Part shown: positions 53,865-61,795 of the stretch, in pieces
Layout of the letters: each line of letters starts with the position of its first letter
Numbering within the stretch: position 1 is the first letter of the stretch
Assembly (NCBI RefSeq): GCF_018889955.1
Contig: NZ_CP076545.1
Span: 1,488,001-1,552,000 of the forward strand
Reading direction: 5' to 3'
Source of the DNA: Collinsella sp. zg1085
GTDB lineage: Bacteria; Actinomycetota; Coriobacteriia; Coriobacteriales; Coriobacteriaceae
Length of the DNA: 64,000 nt
The notes under the pieces: model-generated
Database searches by the model: none
Told to the model about the DNA's origin: nothing
Seen by the model: only the letters and a program-made list of their open reading frames with translations
Translations under genes and position numbers: made by a program

Positions 53865-54000
53865 ATCTAGTGTACGAAAAAATTGCTTAGACTAAAGTAC
53901 ACTCCACTACAGTAAAGCATCTTTCCTGCGGAAATGCCGATAATCTCGCTTGTACAGACCCTCTATACTCAAGGTGCTCACAAAAAACCGTACACTAGAT
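53865..54000. repeat. 136-bp segment flanked by 12-bp perfect inverted repeats
   Basis: ATCTAGTGTACG (53865-53876) and its exact complement (53989-54000) bound the segment; a variant GCTAGTGTATCG recurs at 54083-54094. The size and ends resemble a small non-autonomous (MITE-like) element; no target duplication was confirmed. Confidence 0.5.
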
Positions 54001-54193
54001 TGATTTACTTACTAGAAACCCTGAGTTTTATAATTTCGTAGGAACACTGTTTACTCAAAGAATCCCTGTGGCTTCCCATTAAGCTAGTGTATCGCCACAG
54101 CAAGTCATCACTGCATCGTTATGCACCTGAGAAACGCTATTGCACTGCTCTGAGGACTATTGCTCTTACCGCATCGATAAGTTACACCTGTCA

Positions 54194-54358
54194 CTTTGGC
54201 AAAAATGACGAAAAAGTACTCTCTATAACCCAGCGGGTTAGTATTTGTTTTGCAAAACCGCAGGTAGATGAGTTGAGAGTAAGTTGACAACTGTCGCTTT
54301 ACGTCAAATTCGTCAAAAATGACAGATTTTTGCGTCAAATTAGTCATTTTTGCCAAAG
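54194..54358. repeat. Inverted-repeat element 1 (shared centre, private arms)
   Basis: CTTTGGCAAAAATGAC (54194-54209) is exactly complementary to 54343-54358. The centre holds AACCCAGCGGGTTA at 54227 and GCAGGTAGATGAGTTG at 54260-54275, both shared with the next element. Extra copies of the arm motif (GTCAAAAATGAC) lie inside. Confidence 0.65.
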
Positions 54359-54400
54359 AGCAGGTCAGCGGTATTGCACGGGCGATTCTAGTCCAACCCT

Positions 54401-54566
54401 TTTTGACAGAAATGGGCAATTTGGCAGTGTAGAACCCCCGTGGGTTATTCGCTATTTTATAAACCTGCAGGTAGATGAGTTGCAGTTTTTCATACTACAG
54501 GGGGTTTATTGCCAGATTGCCCCTTTTTGTCAGTTTTTACTACCAAATTGCCCGTTTCTGTCAAAA
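54401..54566. repeat. Inverted-repeat element 2 (shared centre, private arms)
   Basis: 24-bp arms (54401-54424 and 54543-54566) are complementary at 23 positions; a third arm-like copy lies near 54511-54532. The centre repeats AACCC...GGGTTA (54433) and the exact 16-mer GCAGGTAGATGAGTTG (54467-54482), at almost the same spacing as in element 1, although the arms differ. Confidence 0.65.
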
Positions 54567-54695
54567 CAGCTTATACAATTTAGCGGTGTTTTGAAATCTG
54601 TTCACGCAGGAGATAAACGAGCTACTTTTTTAGAAGTGTTCACGAACTATTCTCCTTGATTTGAGATTTTGCTCCAAATACGGAAAACAGGCGAA

Positions 54696-54759
54696 AGACC
54701 AAGGTATTGCGTTCGGAGAATTCTGCGAAGCACATTCGGAGAATGCAATACCTTGGTCT
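54696..54759. repeat. Hairpin element C (conserved loop, private stem)
   Basis: AGACCAAGGTATTGC (54696-54710) and its exact 15-bp complement (54745-54759) enclose a 34-nt loop containing GAATTCTGCGAAGCACATTC. The loop is nearly the same as that of element D. Confidence 0.85.
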
Positions 54760-54797
54760 CATCTGAATTGAGTAACTAGCAGTTTTGCAGAGTGCAC

Positions 54798-54827
54798 GCT
54801 TCTAGGGAAACTTTCGAGTAGAAAAGC
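54798..54827. repeat. Degenerate copy E of the hairpin core
   Basis: TTCTAGGGAAACTTTCGAG resembles the left half of the element B core, followed by TAGAAAAG. The outer stem is not recognisable, so it looks like a decayed copy. Confidence 0.4.
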
Positions 54828-54957
54828 CTTTGAAGCGGGATTTCTTTCTAGTTGCGTTAGAGCTTGCAACCCCAACCCTTTCATCTCATACGCGCTGCTT
54901 GTGAATGACGGGGTGTGGGGCGAGCTGAGCGCTGTATGTGCACTTACTCTAAGAGAA

Positions 54958-55019
54958 GGACGAATGATTGCGTTCGGAGAATTTTGCGAAGCACATTCGG
55001 AAAGCACAAGCATTCGTTC
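54958..55019. repeat. Hairpin element D (conserved loop, private stem)
   Basis: The left arm GGACGAATGATTG pairs with CAAGCATTCGTTC (55007-55019) with few mismatches. The loop contains GAATTTTGCGAAGCACATTC, one base different from element C over that stretch; the stem is unrelated to C. Confidence 0.75.
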
Positions 55020-55069
55020 AGTTGAGATGGAGCTACTGTACAAAGCAGGTGAGATAGAGCTTCCACTTA

Positions 55070-55137
55070 GGGGTGGCATAGCTTTTCTAAGGGAACTTTC
55101 GCGAAGCGCAGTTCCCGTGAAAAGACTATGCCACCCC
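55070..55137. repeat. Hairpin element B (conserved loop, private stem)
   Basis: GGGGTGGCATAG (55070-55081) pairs exactly with CTATGCCACCCC (55126-55137). Inside, CTTTTC/GAAAAG and GGGAAC/GTTCCC extend the hairpin around TTTCGCGAAGCGCA. The interior is 31/39 identical to that of element A at 32.1 kb. Confidence 0.85.
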
Positions 55138-55166
55138 ATACGTTTACAACTCATTCATCCAACTTA

Positions 55167-55191
55167 GGCGACGTGAAAAGCCTACGTCGCC
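55167..55191. repeat. Short palindrome F, possibly a deleted hairpin element
   Basis: GGCGACGT (55167-55174) and its complement (55184-55191) surround GAAAAGCCT. GTGAAAAG also ends the core of element B just before the right arm, so F may be an element that lost most of its loop. Confidence 0.45.
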
Positions 55192-55287
55192 CAGCAAGCT
55201 TGCGAATCAGTAGTTCAGTTAGCAAAGTGAAACCAGTGCACCAACCACACCCCACACCCCGCCTTCGGGAAACAAGCAGCAACGTAA

Positions 55288-56370
55288 CTACAAATATGCA
55301 CCAACATTCAAGTCCGGTTTTGCACCATGCTTTTGCATCGCACCCGTGCTTTCGCGCGGCAACAAAAACGGGCGTACAATAGCCTGATGCACATCAACAA
55401 CCCGCGGTGCTGGCTCACCAGTTAACTCCCCTAGCTTTGCAAGGTCAAACTGCTCCATGATTTGTTGCACCGCACGTCGGCCGACCTCATACCCTGATGG
55501 AACAACCGTCGTCAACGGTACACCACCAGTCCATGCAAGCGGATTTCCATCGCAACCGGCGACGAGCATATCATCTGGCACCTGAAGTCCTGCTGCCTGC
55601 ACTCCTGCAATTGCACCTACCGCAAGCACATCGGAAAGCGCAAGTAATGCATCGGGACGCTCTGACTTTTGCCGTGCTGCAAGACGCTCACCCAGCTCAT
55701 AGCCATCACTTGCCGAGCACCAATCACCCTCTTCGATAAACTCAAAATGTACCTCAAGAGACTGCTGCGCAACACTAGCAATTCCTTGGGCACGATCTTG
55801 GTGTGCGCGATGTTTTGAAATTCCCAATACCGCAATATGTCGCGCACCCGCTGCAATAAGGTGCTCAGCAACAAGCGTTCCTTCAGCCTGGCTATCGGCC
55901 ACCGCAAAATAACCCGGTTCACTCCCCTGCACATCCATGCAGCTCAGCGCAGTTCGAGAAGGAACAGCCATATTACGCAGAGGATGGCCATCAAAACTCT
56001 GTATCACAAGCCCAGCAACTTGAGCGCTCAAAAACTGCTGTATGCACACAGCCATAGCTGCCACATCATCGGCAGCGTTTGCAATCCAGACGTGATGCCC
56101 ATAACGCTCTGCCTCACGTTGCACACCACTCACAATCTGCAAAGAATAGCCGTGCGTTAGGCGCGGCACCACAAGACCCAGCATGGTGCTTTCACCACCT
56201 GCCAGCAGACGAGCGCTCTGATTAGGGGTAAAGCCCAAGGTCTCCATAGCGTTTTGTACACGCTTTTTTGTAGAAGAACGCACGCGATTAGGATGATTGA
56301 GCACGTTTGAAACCGTACCCAAGGCAACACCCGCTTCGCGTGCGACATCTTGAATGGTTGGACGAGCCAT
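55288..56370 (-). CDS. LacI-family transcriptional regulator
   Basis: 360 residues from ATG 56370 (AAGGAG 8 nt upstream). N-terminal LacI helix-turn-helix TIQDVAREAGVALGTVSNVL with the hinge NQSARLLAGG, then a periplasmic-binding-protein-like sensor domain. A C-terminal extension of about 20 residues follows PFLLPRES. It lies 87 bp behind a ROK sugar kinase, so it probably controls sugar use. Ligand unknown. Confidence 0.93.
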   Translation of the reverse strand: MARPTIQDVAREAGVALGTVSNVLNHPNRVRSSTKKRVQNAMETLGFTPNQSARLLAGGESTMLGLVVPRLTHGYSLQIVSGVQREAERYGHHVWIANAADDVAAMAVCIQQFLSAQVAGLVIQSFDGHPLRNMAVPSRTALSCMDVQGSEPGYFAVADSQAEGTLVAEHLIAAGARHIAVLGISKHRAHQDRAQGIASVAQQSLEVHFEFIEEGDWCSASDGYELGERLAARQKSERPDALLALSDVLAVGAIAGVQAAGLQVPDDMLVAGCDGNPLAWTGGVPLTTVVPSGYEVGRRAVQQIMEQFDLAKLGELTGEPAPRVVDVHQAIVRPFLLPRESTGAMQKHGAKPDLNVGAYL

Positions 56371-56457
56371 GCGACAAGCTCCTTTTTTGATGCGCTTCAA
56401 GGAGCATCTATTGTAGCATGAGCTTGTGGCTCAATCCTATATTTAGGCTGGTAATCC

Positions 56458-57390
56458 TTATGATATGAGACGAATTGCCTGATATGCTGCGCCCAAAATA
56501 CCCGCGTTGTTTCCAAGTACCGCGCGACGCAAAACGTAACGGTCGCGCACAGCCGGGAACACGTAATCGCGCAGACGGTCAGCCAGAGGTCCAAGCAACA
56601 AATCACCAGCGTGCGACAATCCACCGCCCACAATCACTTCCTGCGGATCTACCGTATTAACCACCGCAGCCAAGCTTGACGCTAAATACTCAACTGTAAT
56701 ATCGCGCGCCTCAATAGCGAGCGGCTCTCCAGCAGCAATCTCATCGAAAACCTCTTTTCCCGAGGTAAAGATATGCGCCGAACCCGCCTTGGCAAACAGC
56801 TGATTAGCCGTCTTTACAAACCCTGTTGCCGACGCATAGCACTCAAGACAGTTGGTTTTGCCGCACCCGCATACACGGACATCATGAGCATCAACGGGAT
56901 TATGGCCAAGCTCTCCTGCGCAACCGTGCTCACCGTTGATAACCTGCCCCTGAATGACAATGCCGCCACCAACACCGGTGCCAAGGGTAACAAACACAGC
57001 GGTGCCAGTTGCGTTATTGGGGTCTCCGCCCATCCAAACCTCGCCAAGAGCGGCGGCGTTTGCATCGTTGAGCAGCGCCACGGGCATATCCATCTCGGTT
57101 TTAAGTACACGACCGAGCGGCATGTTGCTCCAGCCTAAATTAACTGCACGCTCAACCATGTCGCCCACAATGGGTCCCGGCACACCAACGCCAATTGCCA
57201 CAGGAACATCATCGCCTGTAAGACCGGCCATTTTCTCTTTCATGCTTGCGACCATATCGCTTGCAATATTGATGCCGTTTTCTTCAACGTTTGTTGGAAT
57301 AGCCCACTGATCAAGGACTTGCCCAGCCTCATCGACAATAGAAAACTTAACGGTGGTGCCGCCGAGGTCAATACCAAACACCCGCTTCAT
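56458..57390 (-). CDS. ROK-family sugar kinase (glucokinase-like)
   Basis: 310 residues from ATG 57390 (GGGAGG upstream); the frame runs on to 57519 without a start signal. ATP motif GIDLGGTTVKF, GVGVPGP, ALLNDANAAALGE and TLGTGVGGGIV. The ROK zinc cluster is visible as HDVRVCGCGKTNCLECYAS. It is most like Gram-positive ROK glucokinases; N-acetylmannosamine or other hexose kinases are alternatives. Probably co-transcribed with the LacI gene. Confidence 0.92.
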   Translation of the reverse strand: MKRVFGIDLGGTTVKFSIVDEAGQVLDQWAIPTNVEENGINIASDMVASMKEKMAGLTGDDVPVAIGVGVPGPIVGDMVERAVNLGWSNMPLGRVLKTEMDMPVALLNDANAAALGEVWMGGDPNNATGTAVFVTLGTGVGGGIVIQGQVINGEHGCAGELGHNPVDAHDVRVCGCGKTNCLECYASATGFVKTANQLFAKAGSAHIFTSGKEVFDEIAAGEPLAIEARDITVEYLASSLAAVVNTVDPQEVIVGGGLSHAGDLLLGPLADRLRDYVFPAVRDRYVLRRAVLGNNAGILGAAYQAIRLIS

Positions 57391-57610
57391 AAAGCCTCCC
57401 TGAGACGTGTTGTTAGCGTAGATACATTGTACGAGTAAGCAAGACGAAACGGTATAGGGGTGGCGCATTTTTCGGTAGACGGGCGAAGATTTGAGGCGAT
57501 TGGTAAAAGCAGGTAGCAAGTTAGCCCCTCCACTGTACGTGGCCTACACGCTTGGTGCAATAATCGTATTGAAGCAATATGAATTTCTTTATGTCATACC
57601 TGCTGTAGGC

Positions 57611-57652
57611 TTTACATCAAAATTAGATTGTGTACAATTTAATAGTATACAA
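57611..57652 (+). promoter_or_regulatory. Glutathione peroxidase promoter with OhrR-like operator
   Basis: TTTACA (57611-57616) and TACAAT (57633-57638), 16 bp apart, form the promoter. TTGTGTAC (57628-57635) and GTATACAA (57645-57652) make an inverted repeat with one mismatch, close to known OhrR/MarR boxes rich in TACAATT. It overlaps the -10, and the next operon encodes an OhrR-like protein. Confidence 0.65.
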
Positions 57653-57690
57653 TATTTATAGCTTTATATAAAAGCTGCTAGGAGGCCAAT

Positions 57691-58236
57691 ATGAGCGTTT
57701 ATGAATTCAGCGCAACCAAACCTGACGGCACCGAGGTGTCTCTCAAGGACTACGAGGGCAAGGTGCTCCTCATTGTAAACACCGCAACAGGCTGTGGCTT
57801 TACTCCGCAATACGAAGACCTTGAAAATATCTATCGTGAATATCGTGAGCAGGGTTTTGAGATTTTGGACTTCCCTTGCAACCAGTTTAAGAACCAAGCT
57901 CCTGGCAGCGACGAAGAGATTCATGAGTTCTGCACCCTGCACTATGCGGTCGATTTCCCACAGTTCAAGAAGGGTGACGTTAACGGCGAGAGCGCTCAGC
58001 CCCTCTTTGCGCATCTTGCTACTGAGAAGCCGTTTGAGGGCTTTGGCAAAGGAGCCAAGGCACTTGCCATGAAAGCCATTCAGCACGGTGTTGACAAAGA
58101 GTTTGGCGACAAGGCATATATCAAGTGGAACTTTACCAAGTTCTTGGTAAACCAATCCGGTGATGTTATTGCTCGTTTTGAGCCCACTGCCAGCATGGAC
58201 GAGGTTAAAGCTGCCATTGCTGAGCTTTTGCAGTAA
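57691..58236 (+). CDS. Glutathione peroxidase (Cys type)
   Basis: 181 residues; GAGG lies 8 nt before the ATG. Family motifs: VNTATGCGFTPQYEDLE with the peroxidatic Cys, ILDFPCNQFKNQAPG and IKWNFTKFLV. The usual ASKCG reads ATGCG here. Bacterial Cys enzymes of this type mostly use thioredoxin to reduce hydroperoxides. It is followed by, and overlaps by one base, an OhrR-like regulator; peroxide defence is the likely role. Confidence 0.94.
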   Translation: MSVYEFSATKPDGTEVSLKDYEGKVLLIVNTATGCGFTPQYEDLENIYREYREQGFEILDFPCNQFKNQAPGSDEEIHEFCTLHYAVDFPQFKKGDVNGESAQPLFAHLATEKPFEGFGKGAKALAMKAIQHGVDKEFGDKAYIKWNFTKFLVNQSGDVIARFEPTASMDEVKAAIAELLQ

Positions 58237-58730
58237 TGAATACGCGCAAGCCCCAACATCAACATATTGCATTGCATCATAAAGCTCAGGAACCCTATCC
58301 TGAGCTTTTACTTGATAATCAGCTCTGCTTTTTGCTTTATGCAACATCGAAAGCAGCGACGCGCCGCTATGCTCCGCTCCTTGATAAGCTTGGTTTAACC
58401 TACACGCAATATCTCACCATGCTTGTGCTGTGGGAACGCGATGGGCAAAGTGTCCGCGAGCTTGGCGAACGTTTGCACCTAGACTCTGGCACCTTAACAC
58501 CGGTGCTCAAAAAACTTGAACAAGCAGGTTTTTTAGAGCGCACTATTGATTCGCGTGATGAGCGGCATCGCTCTATTGTGCTAACAGCTGCCGGGCAAAA
58601 ACTGAGAGAAAAGGCGCGTGATATTCCTCACTGCATGGCGGCGGAGCTATCACTCAACGAAAAAGAAACACGTGCACTCATGCAAACCCTCAACCACCTG
58701 CTGAGTGACCTATCAGCAGCTAAGGAATAA
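58236..58730 (+). CDS. ohrR: MarR-family regulator of OhrR type
   Basis: 164 residues; its ATG overlaps the peroxidase stop as TAATG. After a 25-residue N-terminal extension comes LLLDNQLCFLLYATSKAATR, with the reactive cysteine of OhrR, then GLTYTQYLTMLVLWE, the wing region and ERTIDSRDERHRSIVLTAAG. OhrR is inactivated by organic peroxides through that Cys. It probably represses its own peroxidase operon at the box near 57628-57652. Confidence 0.88.
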   Translation: MNTRKPQHQHIALHHKAQEPYPELLLDNQLCFLLYATSKAATRRYAPLLDKLGLTYTQYLTMLVLWERDGQSVRELGERLHLDSGTLTPVLKKLEQAGFLERTIDSRDERHRSIVLTAAGQKLREKARDIPHCMAAELSLNEKETRALMQTLNHLLSDLSAAKE

Positions 58731-58827
58731 CACAAGGCTTGTGCGTGAGCACTCCAATAGCACAAGCGAACTGTACGCGAGCACCCCCACGGAGCATCCG
58801 ACGCTATTTTTCTAACTGAGTGCCAAC

Positions 58828-58865
58828 AAAAACGTGCCCCGCCCGTTAAGGGCAGAGCACGTTAT
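58828..58865 (-). terminator. Terminator of carbamate kinase gene
   Basis: AACGTGC and GCCC pair with GGGC and GCACGTT; on the minus strand TTTTTG follows. It lies about 85 bp past the arcC stop. Confidence 0.85.
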
Positions 58866-58951
58866 AAGAAGTTATACAGCGCGGGCAACCCACGCTCGAT
58901 TCTGAATGAGCACCAAATCGCGCTTACACCCGCGCTTACGCGCAGCTGGTA

Positions 58952-59914
58952 CTAACCCGTGATGCGGGTTCCGGAAAGACCAGCCATGGTCTCGGCAGCT
59001 TTGTCGAGTGCACCAATAATGCAGGTACGACCCTTACGAGAACGGGCAAACTTAATAGCAGCGCGAACCTTTGGCTCCATAGAACCCTTGCCAAACTGAC
59101 CCTCGTCTGCCAGACGCTCAGCCTCGTCAGCCGTAATCTCTTCAAGCTCTTCTTGGTCAGGCTTACCAAAGTTAATAGCAACATGCTCAACAGCAGTCAG
59201 CAGGAAGAGGACGTCAGCGCCACAATCCTCAGCCAACAGCTCGCCACCCATATCCTTGTCGATAACAGCGGCTACACCCTTATAGCAGCCCTTGTTGTTG
59301 TAATCGCGCACAACCGGAATACCGCCACCACCACATGCAATAACGATGAACTCGTTATCGAGCAGGTTAAGAATTGAGTCTGCCTCAACAATCTTCTTGG
59401 GCTCAGGTGATGCAACAACGCGGCGCCAACCACGGCCAGAGTCCTCAACAAAGGTCATGTCAGGATTCTCAGCCATAATCTGCTTGGCCTGCTCCTCAGT
59501 ATAGAACGGACCAATGGGCTTGGTAGGATTCTTGAACGCGGGGTCATCAGGGTCACACTCAATCTGGGTAACTACTGAAGCAGCGTGCCAACGCTTATAA
59601 CGACGATGCATCTCGCGACCAATACCCTGCTGCAGGTGATAACCAATGTAGCCCTGGCTCATAGCACCACACTCAGGCAAATCCATAGCAGGTGTGCCAA
59701 TAGCATCATGAGCGGCAGCAAACGCATTCTGGATCATGCCAACCTGTGGGCCATTTCCGTGCGTAATGATAATCTCGTTGCCCTGCTCAATCAGGCCGAG
59801 AAGAGCGTGTGCAGCGGCACCAACCTTCTCAATTTGCTCCTGCGGCGTATCGCCAAGAGCGTTACCACCAAGAGCTACAACAATGCGATCGGGCTTACCG
59901 ATGGGTTTGGACAT
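58952..59914 (-). CDS. arcC: Carbamate kinase
   Basis: 320 residues: VVALGGNALGDTPQEQ, ITHGNGPQVG, FVEDSGRGWRRVVASPEP, VIACGGGGIPVV, and GSMEPKVRAAIKFA. The enzyme makes ATP from carbamoyl phosphate, usually after arginine, agmatine or purine breakdown. No arginine deiminase or carbamoyltransferase gene is adjacent. AGAAAGG precedes ATG 59914. Confidence 0.96.
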   Translation of the reverse strand: MSKPIGKPDRIVVALGGNALGDTPQEQIEKVGAAAHALLGLIEQGNEIIITHGNGPQVGMIQNAFAAAHDAIGTPAMDLPECGAMSQGYIGYHLQQGIGREMHRRYKRWHAASVVTQIECDPDDPAFKNPTKPIGPFYTEEQAKQIMAENPDMTFVEDSGRGWRRVVASPEPKKIVEADSILNLLDNEFIVIACGGGGIPVVRDYNNKGCYKGVAAVIDKDMGGELLAEDCGADVLFLLTAVEHVAINFGKPDQEELEEITADEAERLADEGQFGKGSMEPKVRAAIKFARSRKGRTCIIGALDKAAETMAGLSGTRITG

Positions 59915-60314
59915 AAAAGGTCCTTTCTCAAGAGTCCGACTTGCGCGGGCGGTATGTCTGCGCGCGCGGTTCCTACAGAGTGAAGTATACTATTTTGAGA
60001 TAATTTTATTCAGATTTTTTGTGCAAACCGGTGAACGGTCTAAATTCGACCGTGAACGTAATCTAATTAAAACTCCAGTTAAATAAAGTTCTTTGAGATA
60101 GCATCTCCCTATAATTGAAAGTCTAGCCCCGCAGTCTTTATCCAAGTCGGTATACATTTTTGAAGATGCGTAGAAAGGTCTTAGATTTACGTTGCTACTT
60201 ATATTAGCCACCATTCATGCACGCTTTTGTGTAGACATGCGCCACGGGCAAATATGCAACAAAAACGACCGGCAAACTACTCGCAGCGGACTGCGCGCAG
60301 CGTCCGCCACGCCA
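59915..60314. other. Intergenic region upstream of arcC
   Basis: No gene supported. It has a repeat GTGAACGGTC...GACCGTGAACG (60031-60058) combining direct GTGAACG copies 21 bp apart with the palindrome ACGGTC/GACCGT, a possible arcC operator. Near 60286-60307 a GC-rich hairpin (GCGGAC/GTCCGC) stands just past the murT-like stop and may end that transcript. Confidence 0.45.
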
Positions 60315-61757
60315 CTAATGTATTGCTTCAAGACGCTCGGCCACGCGCGTCCGATAACGCTCAATTTCTTCAAGCCCGTGAATGTCATAAGCGCAAAATA
60401 CTGCGTCGATGTCATCAAGCTGTGTGAGGTCTGCAGCGTCGAGTTCGTCTTTTGCGAAGGTAATACGACTCTCATCTACACCAGCTAACAGTAGGCGCAG
60501 CTTAAGGTCGTGAACATAGCAACCTAAAATGATGATTTGCTTGATGTCCTCGCGCGCCAGATACTCAAAATCTGTTTGATAAATCCAACCTGAAAACTCA
60601 GTGCGACCAGGGTCTTTTGCGACCTCAAAGTCAGCCAACAAAAGTGCGACTACTTTATTGCCCGGTTCTTGGCGAATAGCCCCAAACGATGCCGATACCG
60701 CAGTGGAGTTCCAGCCCTTAGACGCAAGATTAACCAGTCGTTTGCCTTGCACGTTTATCTCACTATAACGTGCTTCTGGCACCTGCACCTTGCCTGTCTG
60801 CAAAATTTCTTGCAGCTGCTCAGCCGGAATGCCTAGTTCGCGCGCCGCTGTTAGAGCAGCCATTAAGTTGTACAAGTTGGTGAGCGAATATGCACCGATA
60901 TGATAGGCGTAGTGCGGGGTTTTACCGTTTGCTGCATGACAATGTTCAGCTACCGTAAAGCTATGCTCATCAGGGTTTACTTCGACAACTTCGTAGTCAG
61001 GGGCTGGATTGCTAAACCCGCAACGCTCGCAATGCGCCTTGCCTAGGTGGCGCAGATGGCAGTAATCGTATATAAGCTTGCCACCGCACTCCGGACATGA
61101 ACCTAAGTCGCTCACAATACCTTCGGCATCGTTTAAGTCGCCAGGCATGCGTGCAATAGAAAAATAGCTTCGCTGAGTCGCTTGCGACGCAATTCGACAG
61201 GTCATTAAATCATCAGCGTTAAGGATGAGGTGGGTTTTGCGCGTTATCGCAGCGTCAATAACGCCATATATAAAATCTGGGTTAGCATTGCGCATATAAC
61301 TGTCGCGATAGAGGTTGGTAATCACCAGCAACTCTGGCTCAACCGGTGGTAAAACAAGCCGACATGAGAGCTCATCGAGCTCTAAGCAAGCCAGCTGTTT
61401 GCGTGCTGCCCCCCCTAATCCCGCATTTGCCAAAAAAGAACTTCCTATACCGGTAAGCAAGTTGCTCCCCGCACGATTCATCACAGGGTCTTTACCTGCA
61501 GCAAGCAATATATCGTCCAGCAAATTAGTGGTAGTTGTTTTGCCGTTGGTACCAGTAATACACACCACCCGCTCAGGCTTACCTACCCGCGATAAAAAAT
61601 CGGGGCATATATGCTCAGCAACCACACCAGGCAACTGATTGCCCGTGCGCTTCATAAGGCGTAGCAGCATGCGAACTAACTTAGCCGCAAATAACGCGAG
61701 GTAGAAGCGCAAATTGCGCGGAAGTATGCCCGGTTGAGGCGTGGGACGATATGCCAT
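60315..61757 (-). CDS. murT: MurT-like Mur ligase (lipid II isoglutaminyl synthase subunit homologue)
   Basis: 480 residues; GAGGAG precedes ATG 61757. Mur-ligase P-loop CITGTNGKTTTTNLL (about 66-80), a four-Cys zinc ribbon CPECGG...CERCGF (about 220-250) and a C-terminal DUF1727 domain identify MurT. MurT with GatD amidates the glutamate of lipid II. In usual MurT the DUF1727 region has a conserved NDNYADGRDVSW-like stretch with the Asp that completes the glutaminase triad; here it reads KDPGRTEFSGW. The partner gene is upstream (gatD-murT order). Confidence 0.85.
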   Translation of the reverse strand: MAYRPTPQPGILPRNLRFYLALFAAKLVRMLLRLMKRTGNQLPGVVAEHICPDFLSRVGKPERVVCITGTNGKTTTTNLLDDILLAAGKDPVMNRAGSNLLTGIGSSFLANAGLGGAARKQLACLELDELSCRLVLPPVEPELLVITNLYRDSYMRNANPDFIYGVIDAAITRKTHLILNADDLMTCRIASQATQRSYFSIARMPGDLNDAEGIVSDLGSCPECGGKLIYDYCHLRHLGKAHCERCGFSNPAPDYEVVEVNPDEHSFTVAEHCHAANGKTPHYAYHIGAYSLTNLYNLMAALTAARELGIPAEQLQEILQTGKVQVPEARYSEINVQGKRLVNLASKGWNSTAVSASFGAIRQEPGNKVVALLLADFEVAKDPGRTEFSGWIYQTDFEYLAREDIKQIIILGCYVHDLKLRLLLAGVDESRITFAKDELDAADLTQLDDIDAVFCAYDIHGLEEIERYRTRVAERLEAIH

Positions 61758-61795
61758 ACTAGCTCCTCAAAACAATGCAGTAAACAGGATAATTT

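Larger units (their letters stand above)
53852..55287. other. Repeat-rich gene-free island
   Basis: About 1.4 kb between pyk and the LacI-family gene with no supportable gene. It is built of inverted-repeat units: a 136-bp segment with 12-bp ends, two larger elements with a shared centre, and a cluster of about 64-bp hairpins. Frames of 80-130 codons on both strands near 54.76-55.17 kb are open but simply read through the hairpins. Confidence 0.75.

Noticed and set aside
54759-55167. Coding frames of about 130 codons (minus) and 89 codons (plus) across the repeat cluster
   Set aside because: Both strands are open over the same hairpins, peptides merely repeat the hairpin loop, and there are no ribosome-binding sites.
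57664-58347. 227-codon minus-strand frame opposite glutathione peroxidase
   Set aside because: Exactly antisense to a well-supported gene with a good ribosome-binding site; no family features.
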